Source of the DNA: Neoroseomonas eburnea
GTDB lineage: Bacteria > Pseudomonadota > Alphaproteobacteria > Acetobacterales > Acetobacteraceae
Reading direction: 5' to 3'
Assembly (NCBI RefSeq): GCF_018129005.1
Contig: NZ_JAAEDL010000007.1
Location: 124,001-188,000, forward strand
DNA: 64,000 nt
Both the position numbers and the translations under genes were made by a program. The notes beneath the pieces are model-generated. The model did not search any database, had not been told where the DNA came from, and was given only the letters and a program-made list of their open reading frames with translations. Shown piece by piece: positions 15,686-23,574 of the stretch; the first letter of the stretch is position 1; each line of letters opens with the position of its first letter.

Positions 15686-17422
15686 CTATTCGGCGGCCAG
15701 CAGGCTCTCGCCGGGCCGCAGCCGGGTGAAGGCGACCGGCTGCCAGTCCAGCGCGATGTCGCCGCCGGCGAGCGTCACCCGCGTCGCGGCGAGGCCATCG
15801 GCCTCGGGCTGTGTCTGCGGGAAGTCCTCGCGCCAGTGGGCGCCACGGGATTCCTCGCGCGCCCGCGCCGCGGCGACGATGGCGCGGCTGACCAGGATCT
15901 GCGACTTCAGGTTCAGCCAGTCGTGCCAGGTGAGGTTGAAGGCGCGGTCGCGCCCGTCCACGCCGGCAGCGTCCAGCTCGGCCTCCAGCGCATCGAGCCC
16001 GGTGGCACAGGCCGCGAGGCCGGCGCCGTCGCGCAGGATGCCGGCCTTGTCCCACATCAGCTCCAGCAGCGCGTCGCGGATCGGCGAGAGGTTGCGCGCC
16101 GGCCGCGCGAAGGGGGCGTGGATGAAGGCGGCCGCTTCCGCCAGGGCGGCGCTGTCCGGTTCCTCGAAGCTGCCCTCGCGCGGCACCCAGGCGCCCATGC
16201 TGTCGCCGGCGATGCCGCCGAAGACGGTGGAATTCGCCACGCCGTTGCCGCCCAGGCGGTTGGCGCCGTGCACGCCGCCGGTGTCCTCGCCGGCGGCGAA
16301 GAGGCCCGGCAGGTCGGTGGAACCGTCGGCGCGGAACACCACGCCGCCCATCATGTAATGCGCCGTCGGCACCACCGGCACGCGGCCGGCGGCGAGGTCG
16401 AAGCCGTTGTCCGCGCAGCGTTCGACCATGCCCTTGAACTCGCGGCGGACGCGGTCGGCGCCGAGATGGCTCATCTCGATCCACAGCCCACCGGCCTCGT
16501 TCACGTTGCCGGCGAGGATCTCCCGCTGCATGGACCGCGAGACGATGTCGCGGGTCGCACGTTCGCTGCGCGGGTCGTATCTGTGCATGAAGCGCTGCCC
16601 GTCGCCGCCGAGCAGGTGGCCGCCGGCGCCGCGCAGCCCTTCCTCGATGATGGTGCCGGTCATGCGCGTGCCGGGGCCGGCGAGCACGCCGGTCGGGTGG
16701 AACTGCACCATCTCCATGTCGCGCAGCGGCAGGCCCGCGCGCAGCGCCATCGCCATGCCGTCGCAGGCCTTGTCGCCCGACGGCGTGTGGTACTTGTACA
16801 TGGTCGGCCCGCCGCCGGTGCCGAGCAGCACCGCGCGCGCCTGCACGAAGACCGGCGCCCCCGAGCGCATGTCGATCAGCAGCACGCCCGAGAGACGCGA
16901 CCCGTCCTTCGACCGGATCAGCGCGACGGCGCGGTGTTCCTCCATGCGGCGGATGCCGCGTGCCCAGACCTGTTCGGCGAGACGGTTGACGATCTCGATC
17001 CCCGTCAGGTCGCCCTTGTGCACGGTGCGGTCGAAGGTCTGGCCGGCGAAGGCCTTCTGGTGGATGGTGCCGTCCGGGTTGCGGTCGAAGAAGCAGCCCC
17101 AGCGGTTCTCCAGCTCGCGGATGCGCTGCTGCGCGCCGACCACCAGCGTCCAGGCGAGATCCTGGTCGTTCAGCCATTTCCCGCCGTCGAGCGTGTCCAT
17201 GAAATGGCGCTCGGCGGAATCCCCCGCGGCGATGGCGACGTTGTAGCCGCCCTGGACCATGCGGGTGCAGCCGCATTTCCCGAGCAGGCCCTTCACCGCG
17301 ATCGTCACGTCGAGATCCGGTGCGGCATCCTTCGCGTGCAGCGCGGCGAGCAGCCCGGCGCCGCCCGCGCCGAGGACGAGGATATCGGTGCGGCGGCGCC
17401 GGATGGTCGTGCCCTCAGCCAT
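15686..17422 (-). CDS. Succinate dehydrogenase/fumarate reductase-type flavoprotein subunit
   Basis: A 578-aa FAD protein of the SdhA/FrdA/NadB superfamily that would interconvert succinate and fumarate or a similar dicarboxylate pair. The GAGGAG dinucleotide-binding loop is at residues 18-23. The substrate region has FHPTGVLAGPGTRMTGTIIEEG then RGAGGHLLG and RDIVSRSM. The QGG segment reads CGCTRMVQGG: the residue that is the FAD-attaching histidine in classical SdhA/FrdA is Cys52 here. FAD is therefore probably non-covalent, as in NadB or thiol:fumarate reductase-like proteins. It is the last gene of the operon running 21842 to 15686, separated from its Fe-S and membrane subunits by hydro-lyase genes. 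Whether it works as reductase or dehydrogenase is open. Confidence 0.85.
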   Translation of the reverse strand: MAEGTTIRRRRTDILVLGAGGAGLLAALHAKDAAPDLDVTIAVKGLLGKCGCTRMVQGGYNVAIAAGDSAERHFMDTLDGGKWLNDQDLAWTLVVGAQQRIRELENRWGCFFDRNPDGTIHQKAFAGQTFDRTVHKGDLTGIEIVNRLAEQVWARGIRRMEEHRAVALIRSKDGSRLSGVLLIDMRSGAPVFVQARAVLLGTGGGPTMYKYHTPSGDKACDGMAMALRAGLPLRDMEMVQFHPTGVLAGPGTRMTGTIIEEGLRGAGGHLLGGDGQRFMHRYDPRSERATRDIVSRSMQREILAGNVNEAGGLWIEMSHLGADRVRREFKGMVERCADNGFDLAAGRVPVVPTAHYMMGGVVFRADGSTDLPGLFAAGEDTGGVHGANRLGGNGVANSTVFGGIAGDSMGAWVPREGSFEEPDSAALAEAAAFIHAPFARPARNLSPIRDALLELMWDKAGILRDGAGLAACATGLDALEAELDAAGVDGRDRAFNLTWHDWLNLKSQILVSRAIVAAARAREESRGAHWREDFPQTQPEADGLAATRVTLAGGDIALDWQPVAFTRLRPGESLLAAE

Positions 17423-17443
17423 GCGAAGCTGTCCTGTGCCGGA

Positions 17444-17638
17444 TCACCGCGGCCCCCGCGGGCTGGACGGGATGCCGCAACGGCAATCCTCGGCCGGCGG
17501 GGCGGCGGGCAGGGCAGGGGGCGCCGGGACCACGTATTCGATGGGCCGGGCGGTGACGCCGAACATCATGGTCGAGACAAGCTGCGCGAAGGGCGGCGGC
17601 ACGGCCTGCAGCAGAAAGGCCAGCGAAAGGGCGATCAT
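17444..17638 (-). CDS. Small hydrophobic protein in the SDH/hydro-lyase operon
   Basis: A 64-aa frame whose ATG overlaps the stop of the hydro-lyase beta gene (TGATG at 17640-17636). It ends 21 bases before the flavoprotein start. The first 15 residues are hydrophobic (MIALSLAFLLQAV), followed by a proline/alanine-rich tail with a CRC pair. I do not recognise it. Its position and coupled start argue that it is translated; a small membrane or assembly factor for the complex is possible but is only inference. Confidence 0.45.
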   Translation of the reverse strand: MIALSLAFLLQAVPPPFAQLVSTMMFGVTARPIEYVVPAPPALPAAPPAEDCRCGIPSSPRGPR

Positions 17639-18246
17639 CACGCCGCCCCCAGCTTTTCCAGCACGGCCTGCCGCCGCCTCGCCGCCTCCGCGTTCACCGT
17701 CGCGTAGAGACTGCCGCCATGCGCATCCATCGCCACCAGCAGCGGCCCGAAGCCCTTGATGCGGAACTTGTAGAGCGATTCAGGGTTGAGGTCGTCGAGA
17801 TCGACATCCTCCACCGCCTCGATCCAGGTCGTCTCCAGCGCCGCCGCGCCGCCGACCACCGCCAGGTACGCCCCGCCGAGGTCGCGGAACGCCTCCAGCG
17901 ACCCGTCGCGCAGGCCCCCCTTGCCGATGATGATGCGCACGCCCTCGCGTTCCATCAGCGGCCGCGTGAAGCGTTCCATGCGGTCGGAGGTGGTGGTGCC
18001 GATGCAGACCGGCTCGTAGCCCGAATGGTTGGTGCCGGACCGCTCCACCTTGCGCAGGTTCGGCGCGGTGTGGATCACCGCATGGCCGCGCAGGTCGAAC
18101 TTCGTCCGCCGCCCATGGTCAAACATGTGGATCTGCGTCGCGTCGCGGATGCCGTAGAGCGTTTCCTCGAGCGTCACCGTGTCGCCGATGCGCAAGGCGC
18201 GCACCTGGTCCTCGGTGATCGGCATGGGCAGCACGTGGTGGGTCAT
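17638..18246 (-). CDS. Fe-S hydro-lyase, tartrate/fumarate family, beta subunit
   Basis: The 202-aa C-terminal (beta) half of class I fumarase-type hydro-lyases, which are split in two genes in many bacteria. Family blocks visible are RTKFDLRGHAVIHTAPN, then CIGTTTSDRMERFTRPLME (the GTTTSxRM signature), IIGKGG and FKGFGPLLVAMDAHG-like residues near the end. With the alpha subunit it would add or remove water on fumarate/malate, tartrate or mesaconate-type acids; the exact substrate cannot be read. Its ATG overlaps the stop of the GNAT gene by four bases (ATGA), and its own stop overlaps the next small frame. Confidence 0.88.
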   Translation of the reverse strand: MTHHVLPMPITEDQVRALRIGDTVTLEETLYGIRDATQIHMFDHGRRTKFDLRGHAVIHTAPNLRKVERSGTNHSGYEPVCIGTTTSDRMERFTRPLMEREGVRIIIGKGGLRDGSLEAFRDLGGAYLAVVGGAAALETTWIEAVEDVDLDDLNPESLYKFRIKGFGPLLVAMDAHGGSLYATVNAEAARRRQAVLEKLGAA

Positions 18247-18746
18247 GGCGCCTTCCCTTGCGCGAGCCAGTCGCCGCAGGCGGCAGCCGCCAGCGCGCTG
18301 CCCGTCAGACGATAGAAGATCTTGCCCGAGGGCGCGACGCCGAGCTTGGCATATAAGGCGCGCGCCCGGGCATTGGTGCCGTCCGTCGTCCAGTCGACGC
18401 GGGTGTAGCCGCGCGTGGCGGCGAATTGCATCGCCGCCGTCATCAGCGCATGCGCGGCACCGCTGCCGCGATGTGCTTCGGCCACGTAGATGTCCTTGAG
18501 CAGCAGGCCCCAGGTGAAGTCGAAGGCGGGGAAGAATCCCGAGAGCGAAGCGAGCCCCGCCGGCATGTCGCCGGCGCGGGCGATGAGGCAGAAGGGGCCG
18601 GCGCGGCCGGCAGGCGAGGTGAGCGCCTCCGCCGCCGCGGCGAGGGTCCGGACGTCGCGGTGCTCGGCATAGAAGCCGGCCATCTCCGCCAGCAGCGAGA
18701 CGAGCGCGGTGCGGTCCGCCGGGGTGGCCTCGGTGACCGTGACCAT
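18243..18746 (-). CDS. GNAT-family N-acetyltransferase inserted between hydro-lyase subunits
   Basis: A 167-aa acetyl-CoA-dependent acetyltransferase. The acetyl-CoA loop is in VAEAHRGSGAAHALM (R-x-x-G-x-A/G), after a KDIYV strand and followed by RVDWTTDGTNARARALYAKLG, all typical of GNATs. The start ATG shares its A with the stop codon of the alpha subunit gene (TGATG at 18748-18744), and its stop overlaps the beta subunit start (ATGA). It is therefore translationally coupled on both sides. The substrate is unknown: a small molecule, an amino acid, or a lysine or N-terminus of a neighbouring enzyme. Confidence 0.85.
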   Translation of the reverse strand: MVTVTEATPADRTALVSLLAEMAGFYAEHRDVRTLAAAAEALTSPAGRAGPFCLIARAGDMPAGLASLSGFFPAFDFTWGLLLKDIYVAEAHRGSGAAHALMTAAMQFAATRGYTRVDWTTDGTNARARALYAKLGVAPSGKIFYRLTGSALAAAACGDWLAQGKAP

Positions 18747-19654
18747 CAGAAGCCGATCCGGATGCCTTCGGGGGTGAAGGTCGCGCTCGCGCGCCGCGCG
18801 GAGTGGCACTGGATGTTCACCGCCACGGGGTTCATCGTGATGTGCGTCGCGGCGGTCTCGACATGCACGGCGAAGGCGGTGGAATCCCCGCCCAGCCCCT
18901 GCGGGCCGATCCCCAGGGCGTTCACCGCCTCGGACAGCTCCGCTTCCAGCTTCGCCCCCTCCGCATCCGCGCAGCGCGTGCCGAGCGGCCGCGTCGCCGC
19001 GATCTTGGCGAGGTGCATGCAGAGATCCGAGGTGCCGCCGACGCCGACGCCGACGATGGTCGGCGGGCAGACCTTTCCCCCCGCCTGGATGACACGGTCC
19101 ACCACGAAGCGCTTCACCGCGGCGACGCCGTCGGCCGGGATCAGCATCTGCAGGAAGGAGCCGTTCTCGGAGCCCGAACCCTTCGGGATCATCTCGATCC
19201 GCAGCTCGCGCTCGGCATCGGTGAAGTCGATGTTGACGACCGGCACGCGTTCGCCGCAGGAGGTGTGCTCGTTCCTCCGCGTGATCGGGTGCACCACGGA
19301 GGAGCGCAGCGGGTGCTCGCGCGTCGCCCGCGCGGTGCCCCTGGCGATCGCCTCCTTCAACGACCAGCCATCCACCTGCACGTTGCGGCCGATGAGCACG
19401 TTGAAGATCGGGATGCCGGTGTCCTGGCAGAGCAGGTTGTCCATCCGCTCCGCCACGCCGATGTTCTCGATCATGGTGGCGAGGATGGTCTTCGCGGTCG
19501 CGTCGGTCTCGGCGCCGTCCAGCCTGGCGAAGCCGGCCTTGATGTCGTCGGGCAGGATCTTGCAGGCGCGGATGTAGAGCAGCTTCGCGGCTTCCTCGAT
19601 CGCCTCCGGTTCCACGCGCAGTGGCTCCACCCCCGGCTTCGTCATCAGCGTCAT
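18746..19654 (-). CDS. Fe-S hydro-lyase, tartrate/fumarate family, alpha subunit
   Basis: The 302-aa N-terminal (alpha) half of class I fumarase-type enzymes, carrying the labile 4Fe-4S cluster that activates the substrate. Candidate ligand cysteines are Cys76 (LCQDTGIPIF), Cys133 (HTSCGERVP) and Cys196 (KVCPPTIVGVGVGGTSD). GSGSENGSFLQML is another family block. Fumarate hydratase, L-tartrate dehydratase and mesaconase all share this layout. Clustering with an SDH-like complex favours fumarate or a close analogue. GGGAGGAAG precedes ATG 19654; a second in-frame ATG at 19645 is possible. The permease gene ends 14 bases upstream. Confidence 0.88.
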   Translation of the reverse strand: MTLMTKPGVEPLRVEPEAIEEAAKLLYIRACKILPDDIKAGFARLDGAETDATAKTILATMIENIGVAERMDNLLCQDTGIPIFNVLIGRNVQVDGWSLKEAIARGTARATREHPLRSSVVHPITRRNEHTSCGERVPVVNIDFTDAERELRIEMIPKGSGSENGSFLQMLIPADGVAAVKRFVVDRVIQAGGKVCPPTIVGVGVGGTSDLCMHLAKIAATRPLGTRCADAEGAKLEAELSEAVNALGIGPQGLGGDSTAFAVHVETAATHITMNPVAVNIQCHSARRASATFTPEGIRIGF

Positions 19655-19668
19655 CGCGCTTCCTCCCG

Positions 19669-20400
19669 TCAGATGAGCAGCGAAACCCCCGAGACCAGCA
19701 GCAGCACCAGCAGGATAATCCGGAATCCCTGCGCCGGCAGCCTGACATAGGCGCGCAGCCCCAGCATCGTGCCGAGCACCAGCGCCGGCACCGCGGCCGC
19801 GGTGAGCACCAGCGCCTCTGACGTGAAGAAGCCGGCGAAGGCGAGCCCGACCGTGGTGATCGCCTGCATGAAGACGATGAAGGGCTGCATGAAGGCGCGC
19901 GCCCGGTCCTTGGGCCAGCCCTGGATATCCGCCCACATCGCCGGCAGGGCGCCGACGAAGCCGCCGATGCCGCCGAGGATGCCGCTCGCGAAGCCGATGG
20001 CGCCGTCCGCGGCGCGGCTGCCGGCGACCTCGGGCGGAGCCATGCGCAGCGCGATGCGGGCGAGCATGTAGCCGGCATAGACCACCAGCAGCACACCCAC
20101 GCCGCCGACGATCGCCCCCGCCGGCCCCCTGGCCAGCACCAGCAGCCCGGCCGGCAGGCCGAGCACCGCCATGCCGACGAAGAAGCGCATGCGTGGCCAT
20201 TCGATGTGCCGCCACAGCGCCGGCAGGCTCATCGACTGCGCCATCAGGCTGCCCAGCACCAGCACAGGTGCCGTCACCGAGGGCGGCACCACGTGCAGCA
20301 GGATGCCCGCGGCCACCAGCACGAAGGCGAAGCCCGCCATGCCGGCGCAGAAGGCGGCGACGAAGCAGCTCGCCGCGACGGCCATGGCTTCAAACCACAT
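19669..20400 (-). CDS. TauE/SafE-family membrane transporter
   Basis: An integral membrane protein of about 243 aa with roughly eight hydrophobic segments in two repeats. It has the family's glycine-rich turn (ASGILGGIGGFVGALPA) and the GTMLGLRAYVRL end piece. TauE/SafE proteins move small organic acids, sulfonates or sulfite. Its place in the operon suggests it carries the substrate or product of the SDH-like and hydro-lyase enzymes (inference). The start is uncertain: ATG 20400 overlaps the upstream cytochrome-subunit gene by 11 bases, ATG 20385 lies just past its stop, and neither has a strong ribosome-binding site. Confidence 0.85.
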   Translation of the reverse strand: MWFEAMAVAASCFVAAFCAGMAGFAFVLVAAGILLHVVPPSVTAPVLVLGSLMAQSMSLPALWRHIEWPRMRFFVGMAVLGLPAGLLVLARGPAGAIVGGVGVLLVVYAGYMLARIALRMAPPEVAGSRAADGAIGFASGILGGIGGFVGALPAMWADIQGWPKDRARAFMQPFIVFMQAITTVGLAFAGFFTSEALVLTAAAVPALVLGTMLGLRAYVRLPAQGFRIILLVLLLVSGVSLLI

Positions 20401-20731
20401 GGAGCAGGAACAACAGGCCAACGAGCAGCGCCGCGCCGGCAGAGACCGCCACCATGTCCTTCTGCCGCTTCCGCCAGCCGAGGAATTCCAGCGACAGCAC
20501 CCGCAGACCGCCGGCGAGATGCGCCGCCAGCAGGATGACCAGCACGGTCTCCGCCGCCTTCGCCAGGGGGTTCTCGGTCCAGCGCAGGAAGCCTTCGAGC
20601 TTCGCCTCGCCGGAGATCGCGCTGCCCAGCGCCCAGAAATGCAGCGGCAGGAACAGCGCCAGCAGCAGCCCCGAGACGCGGTGCACCACGAAGGCCAGGT
20701 AGGTGGGGTGGGAGCGCGGCCTGAGATCCAT
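20390..20731 (-). CDS. Succinate dehydrogenase/fumarate reductase membrane anchor, cytochrome b type (SdhC-like)
   Basis: A 113-aa protein with three membrane segments. The N-terminal RPRSHPTYLAFVVHRVSGLLL matches the R-P...H-R-x-S-G pattern of the cytochrome b556 subunit, and LHFWAL and AAHLAGGLRVL hold candidate haem histidines. It anchors the Fe-S and flavoprotein subunits and passes electrons to or from quinone. The start ATG (20731) shares ATGA with the stop of the preceding anchor gene. The length is typical of SdhC/SdhD. Confidence 0.85.
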   Translation of the reverse strand: MDLRPRSHPTYLAFVVHRVSGLLLALFLPLHFWALGSAISGEAKLEGFLRWTENPLAKAAETVLVILLAAHLAGGLRVLSLEFLGWRKRQKDMVAVSAGAALLVGLLFLLHVV

Positions 20732-21108
20732 CAGGCGAAGAGACCATAGGCGGCTCGGATCCCGAAGCCCGCGGTGACCAGCCCGATGGCCAGCCAGGCG
20801 AGGTCCGCGCCGCGCCCGCGCAGGCCGATGGTCTCGGCGGCGATGTTGCGCAACCCGATCGCGCCGTGCAGCCCCGCGGCCAGCGCGAAGACGGTGTAGA
20901 AGGCGAGCCAGGCCCCGTTGCCGCGCGTGCGGCCGAGGATCTCGGCGGCCGTGAGCCCACCGCGCACGGCGAACAGGATCGTCGCGAGATGCACCACCAC
21001 GGCGATGCCGAGCAGCATCGCCGTGACGCGCTGCACCGCCCACAGATGCGTCTGGCCTCGCGCGGCGGCCCGGCGCCGCCGCTCCGCGCCCGCGGTCCCG
21101 CCGCTCAT
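20731..21108 (-). CDS. Second membrane anchor subunit of the SDH/FRD-like complex
   Basis: A 125-aa hydrophobic protein with three membrane segments. It is related to its neighbour: AVQRVTAMLLGIAVVVHLATI echoes the H/Q-R-x-x-G...H motif, and AAGLHGAIGLRNIAAE matches the third helix of SdhC/FrdC proteins. The arginine-rich N-terminus (ERRRRAAARG) is probably cytoplasmic. Overlapping ATGA junctions with the Fe-S subunit gene before it and the other anchor after it show tight coupling. It is most likely the SdhD- or FrdD-position subunit. Confidence 0.82.
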   Translation of the reverse strand: MSGGTAGAERRRRAAARGQTHLWAVQRVTAMLLGIAVVVHLATILFAVRGGLTAAEILGRTRGNGAWLAFYTVFALAAGLHGAIGLRNIAAETIGLRGRGADLAWLAIGLVTAGFGIRAAYGLFA

Positions 21109-21842
21109 CGCCGCCCCAGCAGCGTGTCCCAGAACAGCGTCCGCTTCAGCCCCGCGATGGCGGAGGAAGGGTCGAGGTTCTTCGGACAGCGCTCCGTGCA
21201 GGATTGCGTCGAGTGACAGGAATGGCAGCCGGCATCGCCGGCGACCGCATCCAGCCGATCCTGCCGCGCGCCGTCGCGCACGTCGTTCACCAATGTCCAG
21301 GCGCGGTTCAGCGCGGCGGGGCCGAGGTAGTCGGGATTCCACGCCACCACGTCGCAACTCGCGTAGCAGACGGCGCAGCCGATGCACTCGATGCCGGCAT
21401 CGGCTTCCTGCCGCGCCCCGGAGGCGGGCGGAACCACGGCGAAATCCTCCGGCACCGCGCCGTCCGGCGCGTCCTTCGGCTGGAAGACGCCACGCGCGCG
21501 CTGCCACTTGTCGAAGAAGGGCGCCAGGTCGGCGACGAGATCCCGGATCACCGGCAGGTTCGCGAGCGGGCGCAGTTCCAGCGCGCCGTCCTCGCCGACC
21601 ACCTTCCGCACATGCGTCCGGCAGGTCCAGCGCGCGCGGCCGTTCACCGTCATGGCGCAGGACCCGCACATGCCGACGCGGCAGGCGAAGCGATAGGCGA
21701 GGGAGGGATCGAACTCCCGCTGGATGGTGGTCACGACATCGAGCACGGTCTGGTTGGCGCGCGCCGGCACCTCGAAGCGCGCGAAGGAGCCATCCTCGCC
21801 GCCGCGCCACACGCTGACCTTCAGGCTGGCCGGTTCGGCCAT
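21105..21842 (-). CDS. Succinate dehydrogenase/fumarate reductase Fe-S subunit
   Basis: A 245-aa iron-sulfur subunit and first gene of the operon. Residues 1-100 hold the plant-type 2Fe-2S domain (CRVGMCGSC and a later C in RWTC). The C-terminal part has the 4Fe-4S motif CIGCAVCYASCDVV and the 3Fe-4S/quinone-site motif CHSTQSCTERCPKNLDP. It relays electrons between the flavin and the membrane subunits. The N-terminus has SDH/FRD character (VWRGGEDGSFARFEVP). About 90 bases separate it from the divergent ThDP-enzyme gene, so the operon promoter must lie there. Confidence 0.9.
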   Translation of the reverse strand: MAEPASLKVSVWRGGEDGSFARFEVPARANQTVLDVVTTIQREFDPSLAYRFACRVGMCGSCAMTVNGRARWTCRTHVRKVVGEDGALELRPLANLPVIRDLVADLAPFFDKWQRARGVFQPKDAPDGAVPEDFAVVPPASGARQEADAGIECIGCAVCYASCDVVAWNPDYLGPAALNRAWTLVNDVRDGARQDRLDAVAGDAGCHSCHSTQSCTERCPKNLDPSSAIAGLKRTLFWDTLLGRR

Positions 21843-21933
21843 GCGCGTTCCTCTCCCGCTGCGGCGAGACTACCGGCGCTGGACAGGCTGTCCAGCCCGT
21901 GGCGTGCTGGCGGCCAAGACGAGGGAGGACACG

Positions 21934-23574
21934 ATGGCCGAGACGATCCGCGGCGCGGACATCCTGGTGCGGGCGCTGGCGCAGGCCGGGGTGCGGCGCG
22001 TCTTCAGCCTGTCCGGCAACCACATCATGCCGGTCTACGACGCGCTGCTCGGCTCGGGCATCGGGATCATCCACACCCGCCACGAGGCCGCCGCCGTCCA
22101 CATGGCCGATGCCTGGGCGCGGCTGACGGGCGAGATCGGCGTCGCGCTGGTGACGGGCGGGCAGGGGCACACCAACGCGGTCGCGGCGCTGCCCACGGCG
22201 CTCGCCGGCGAGGTGCCGGTGCTGCTGCTGTCCGGCCATGCGCCGCTGGCGGAGCTTGGCCTCGGCGCCTTCCAGGAACTGGAGCAGGCACGGATGGCCG
22301 CGCCGCTGTGCAAGCATGCGGCCACCGTCTCCTCCGCACAGGCTCTGGCCGGGGAGGTGGCGGCCGCGATCCGCATCGCACGGTCGGGGCGGCCCGGGCC
22401 GGTGCATCTCTCGCTGCCGACCGACGTGCTCGATGCGCGCGTCGAGGCACCCGCGCTGCCGGGGGCCGAGGCCTTCGCGCCGGCGGCGATGCCGCTTTCG
22501 GCCGAGAGCGTGGCGGCCATCGCCGCGGCCATCGCGGCGGCGGAACGTCCGGTGCTGATCGCGCCGCCCGCGCTGTGCACACCGCAGGGGCACGCCGCGC
22601 TCGCCGCCCTGTCGGCGCGCGCCGGGCTGTCGGTGCTGCCGATGGAAAGCCCGCGCGGGCTGGGCGACCCCTCGCTCGGCGCCTTCGCGCAGGTGCTGGC
22701 GGAAGCGGACCTGCTGGTGCTGCTCGGCAAGCCGCTCGACTTCACGCTGCGCTTCGGCCGCGCGCCGGCCATTCCCGCGGCGGCGCGCTTCGTGGTGGTG
22801 GAGCCGGACGAGGAGGTGCTGGCGCGCGCCGCGCGCGGCCTCGGCGCGCGCCTGGCCGTCTCGGCCATCGCCGGGGCGACGGAAGCGATGGCGGCGCTGG
22901 CGGCGGAGGCTTCGCCGCTGCTGCCCCATCGCAACGCCACCTGGGCGCAGCGGCTCGCCCACGCCGTCGCCTTCCGCCCGGCGGCGTGGGATGCCCTCGC
23001 CGGCGCGCCGGAGGGGCCGATCCAGCCGGCCACGCTCTGCCACGCGCTGCGCCCCTTCCTCGCCGCGCAGCCGGACACCGTGCTGGTCAGCGACGGCGGG
23101 GAGATCGGGCAATGGGCACAGGCGATGCTCTCGGCGCCGGCGCGGGTCATCAACGGCGTGGCCGGCGCGATCGGGCCGGGCATTCCCTTCGCCATGGCGG
23201 CGCGCGTCGCGCGGCCCGCGGCGCGCATCCTGGCGGTGATGGGCGACGGCACCTTCGGCTTCCACATGGCCGAATTCGACACCGCGCACCGCCACGGCCT
23301 GCCCTTCGTCGCGGTGGTCGGCAACGATGCGCGCTGGAACGCCGAGCACCAGATCCAGCTTCGCGAATATGGCGCCAACCGCACCCATGGCTGCGAGCTG
23401 GCGCCCGGCACGCGCTACGACCTGGCGGCGGCGGCGCTCGGGGCGCATGGCGAATTCGTCACCCGGGCGGAGGACCTCGCCCCGGCGCTGGAGCGCGCCT
23501 TCGCCAGCGGCAAGCCGGCCTGCGTCAACGTCGTCATCGAGGGCCAGCCGGCCCCCTCCGTTCGCCTGCCGTGA
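21934..23574 (+). CDS. ThDP-dependent enzyme, acetolactate synthase large-subunit family
   Basis: A 546-aa protein with the three domains of acetohydroxyacid synthase/2-oxoacid decarboxylase enzymes. The cofactor-activating glutamate is in HTRHEAAAVHMADAWARL. The ThDP/metal motif starts MGDGTFGF and ends VVGNDARWNAEHQ, so the usual N-N pair is G-N here. FQELEQ and GRPGPVHLSLPTDV are standard. Benzoylformate decarboxylase-, oxalyl-CoA decarboxylase- and acetolactate synthase-like reactions are all possible. No small regulatory subunit is nearby, which argues against a biosynthetic IlvB role. ATG 21934 follows GAGGGAGG. It is divergent from the SDH-like operon. Confidence 0.85.
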   Translation: MAETIRGADILVRALAQAGVRRVFSLSGNHIMPVYDALLGSGIGIIHTRHEAAAVHMADAWARLTGEIGVALVTGGQGHTNAVAALPTALAGEVPVLLLSGHAPLAELGLGAFQELEQARMAAPLCKHAATVSSAQALAGEVAAAIRIARSGRPGPVHLSLPTDVLDARVEAPALPGAEAFAPAAMPLSAESVAAIAAAIAAAERPVLIAPPALCTPQGHAALAALSARAGLSVLPMESPRGLGDPSLGAFAQVLAEADLLVLLGKPLDFTLRFGRAPAIPAAARFVVVEPDEEVLARAARGLGARLAVSAIAGATEAMAALAAEASPLLPHRNATWAQRLAHAVAFRPAAWDALAGAPEGPIQPATLCHALRPFLAAQPDTVLVSDGGEIGQWAQAMLSAPARVINGVAGAIGPGIPFAMAARVARPAARILAVMGDGTFGFHMAEFDTAHRHGLPFVAVVGNDARWNAEHQIQLREYGANRTHGCELAPGTRYDLAAAALGAHGEFVTRAEDLAPALERAFASGKPACVNVVIEGQPAPSVRLP

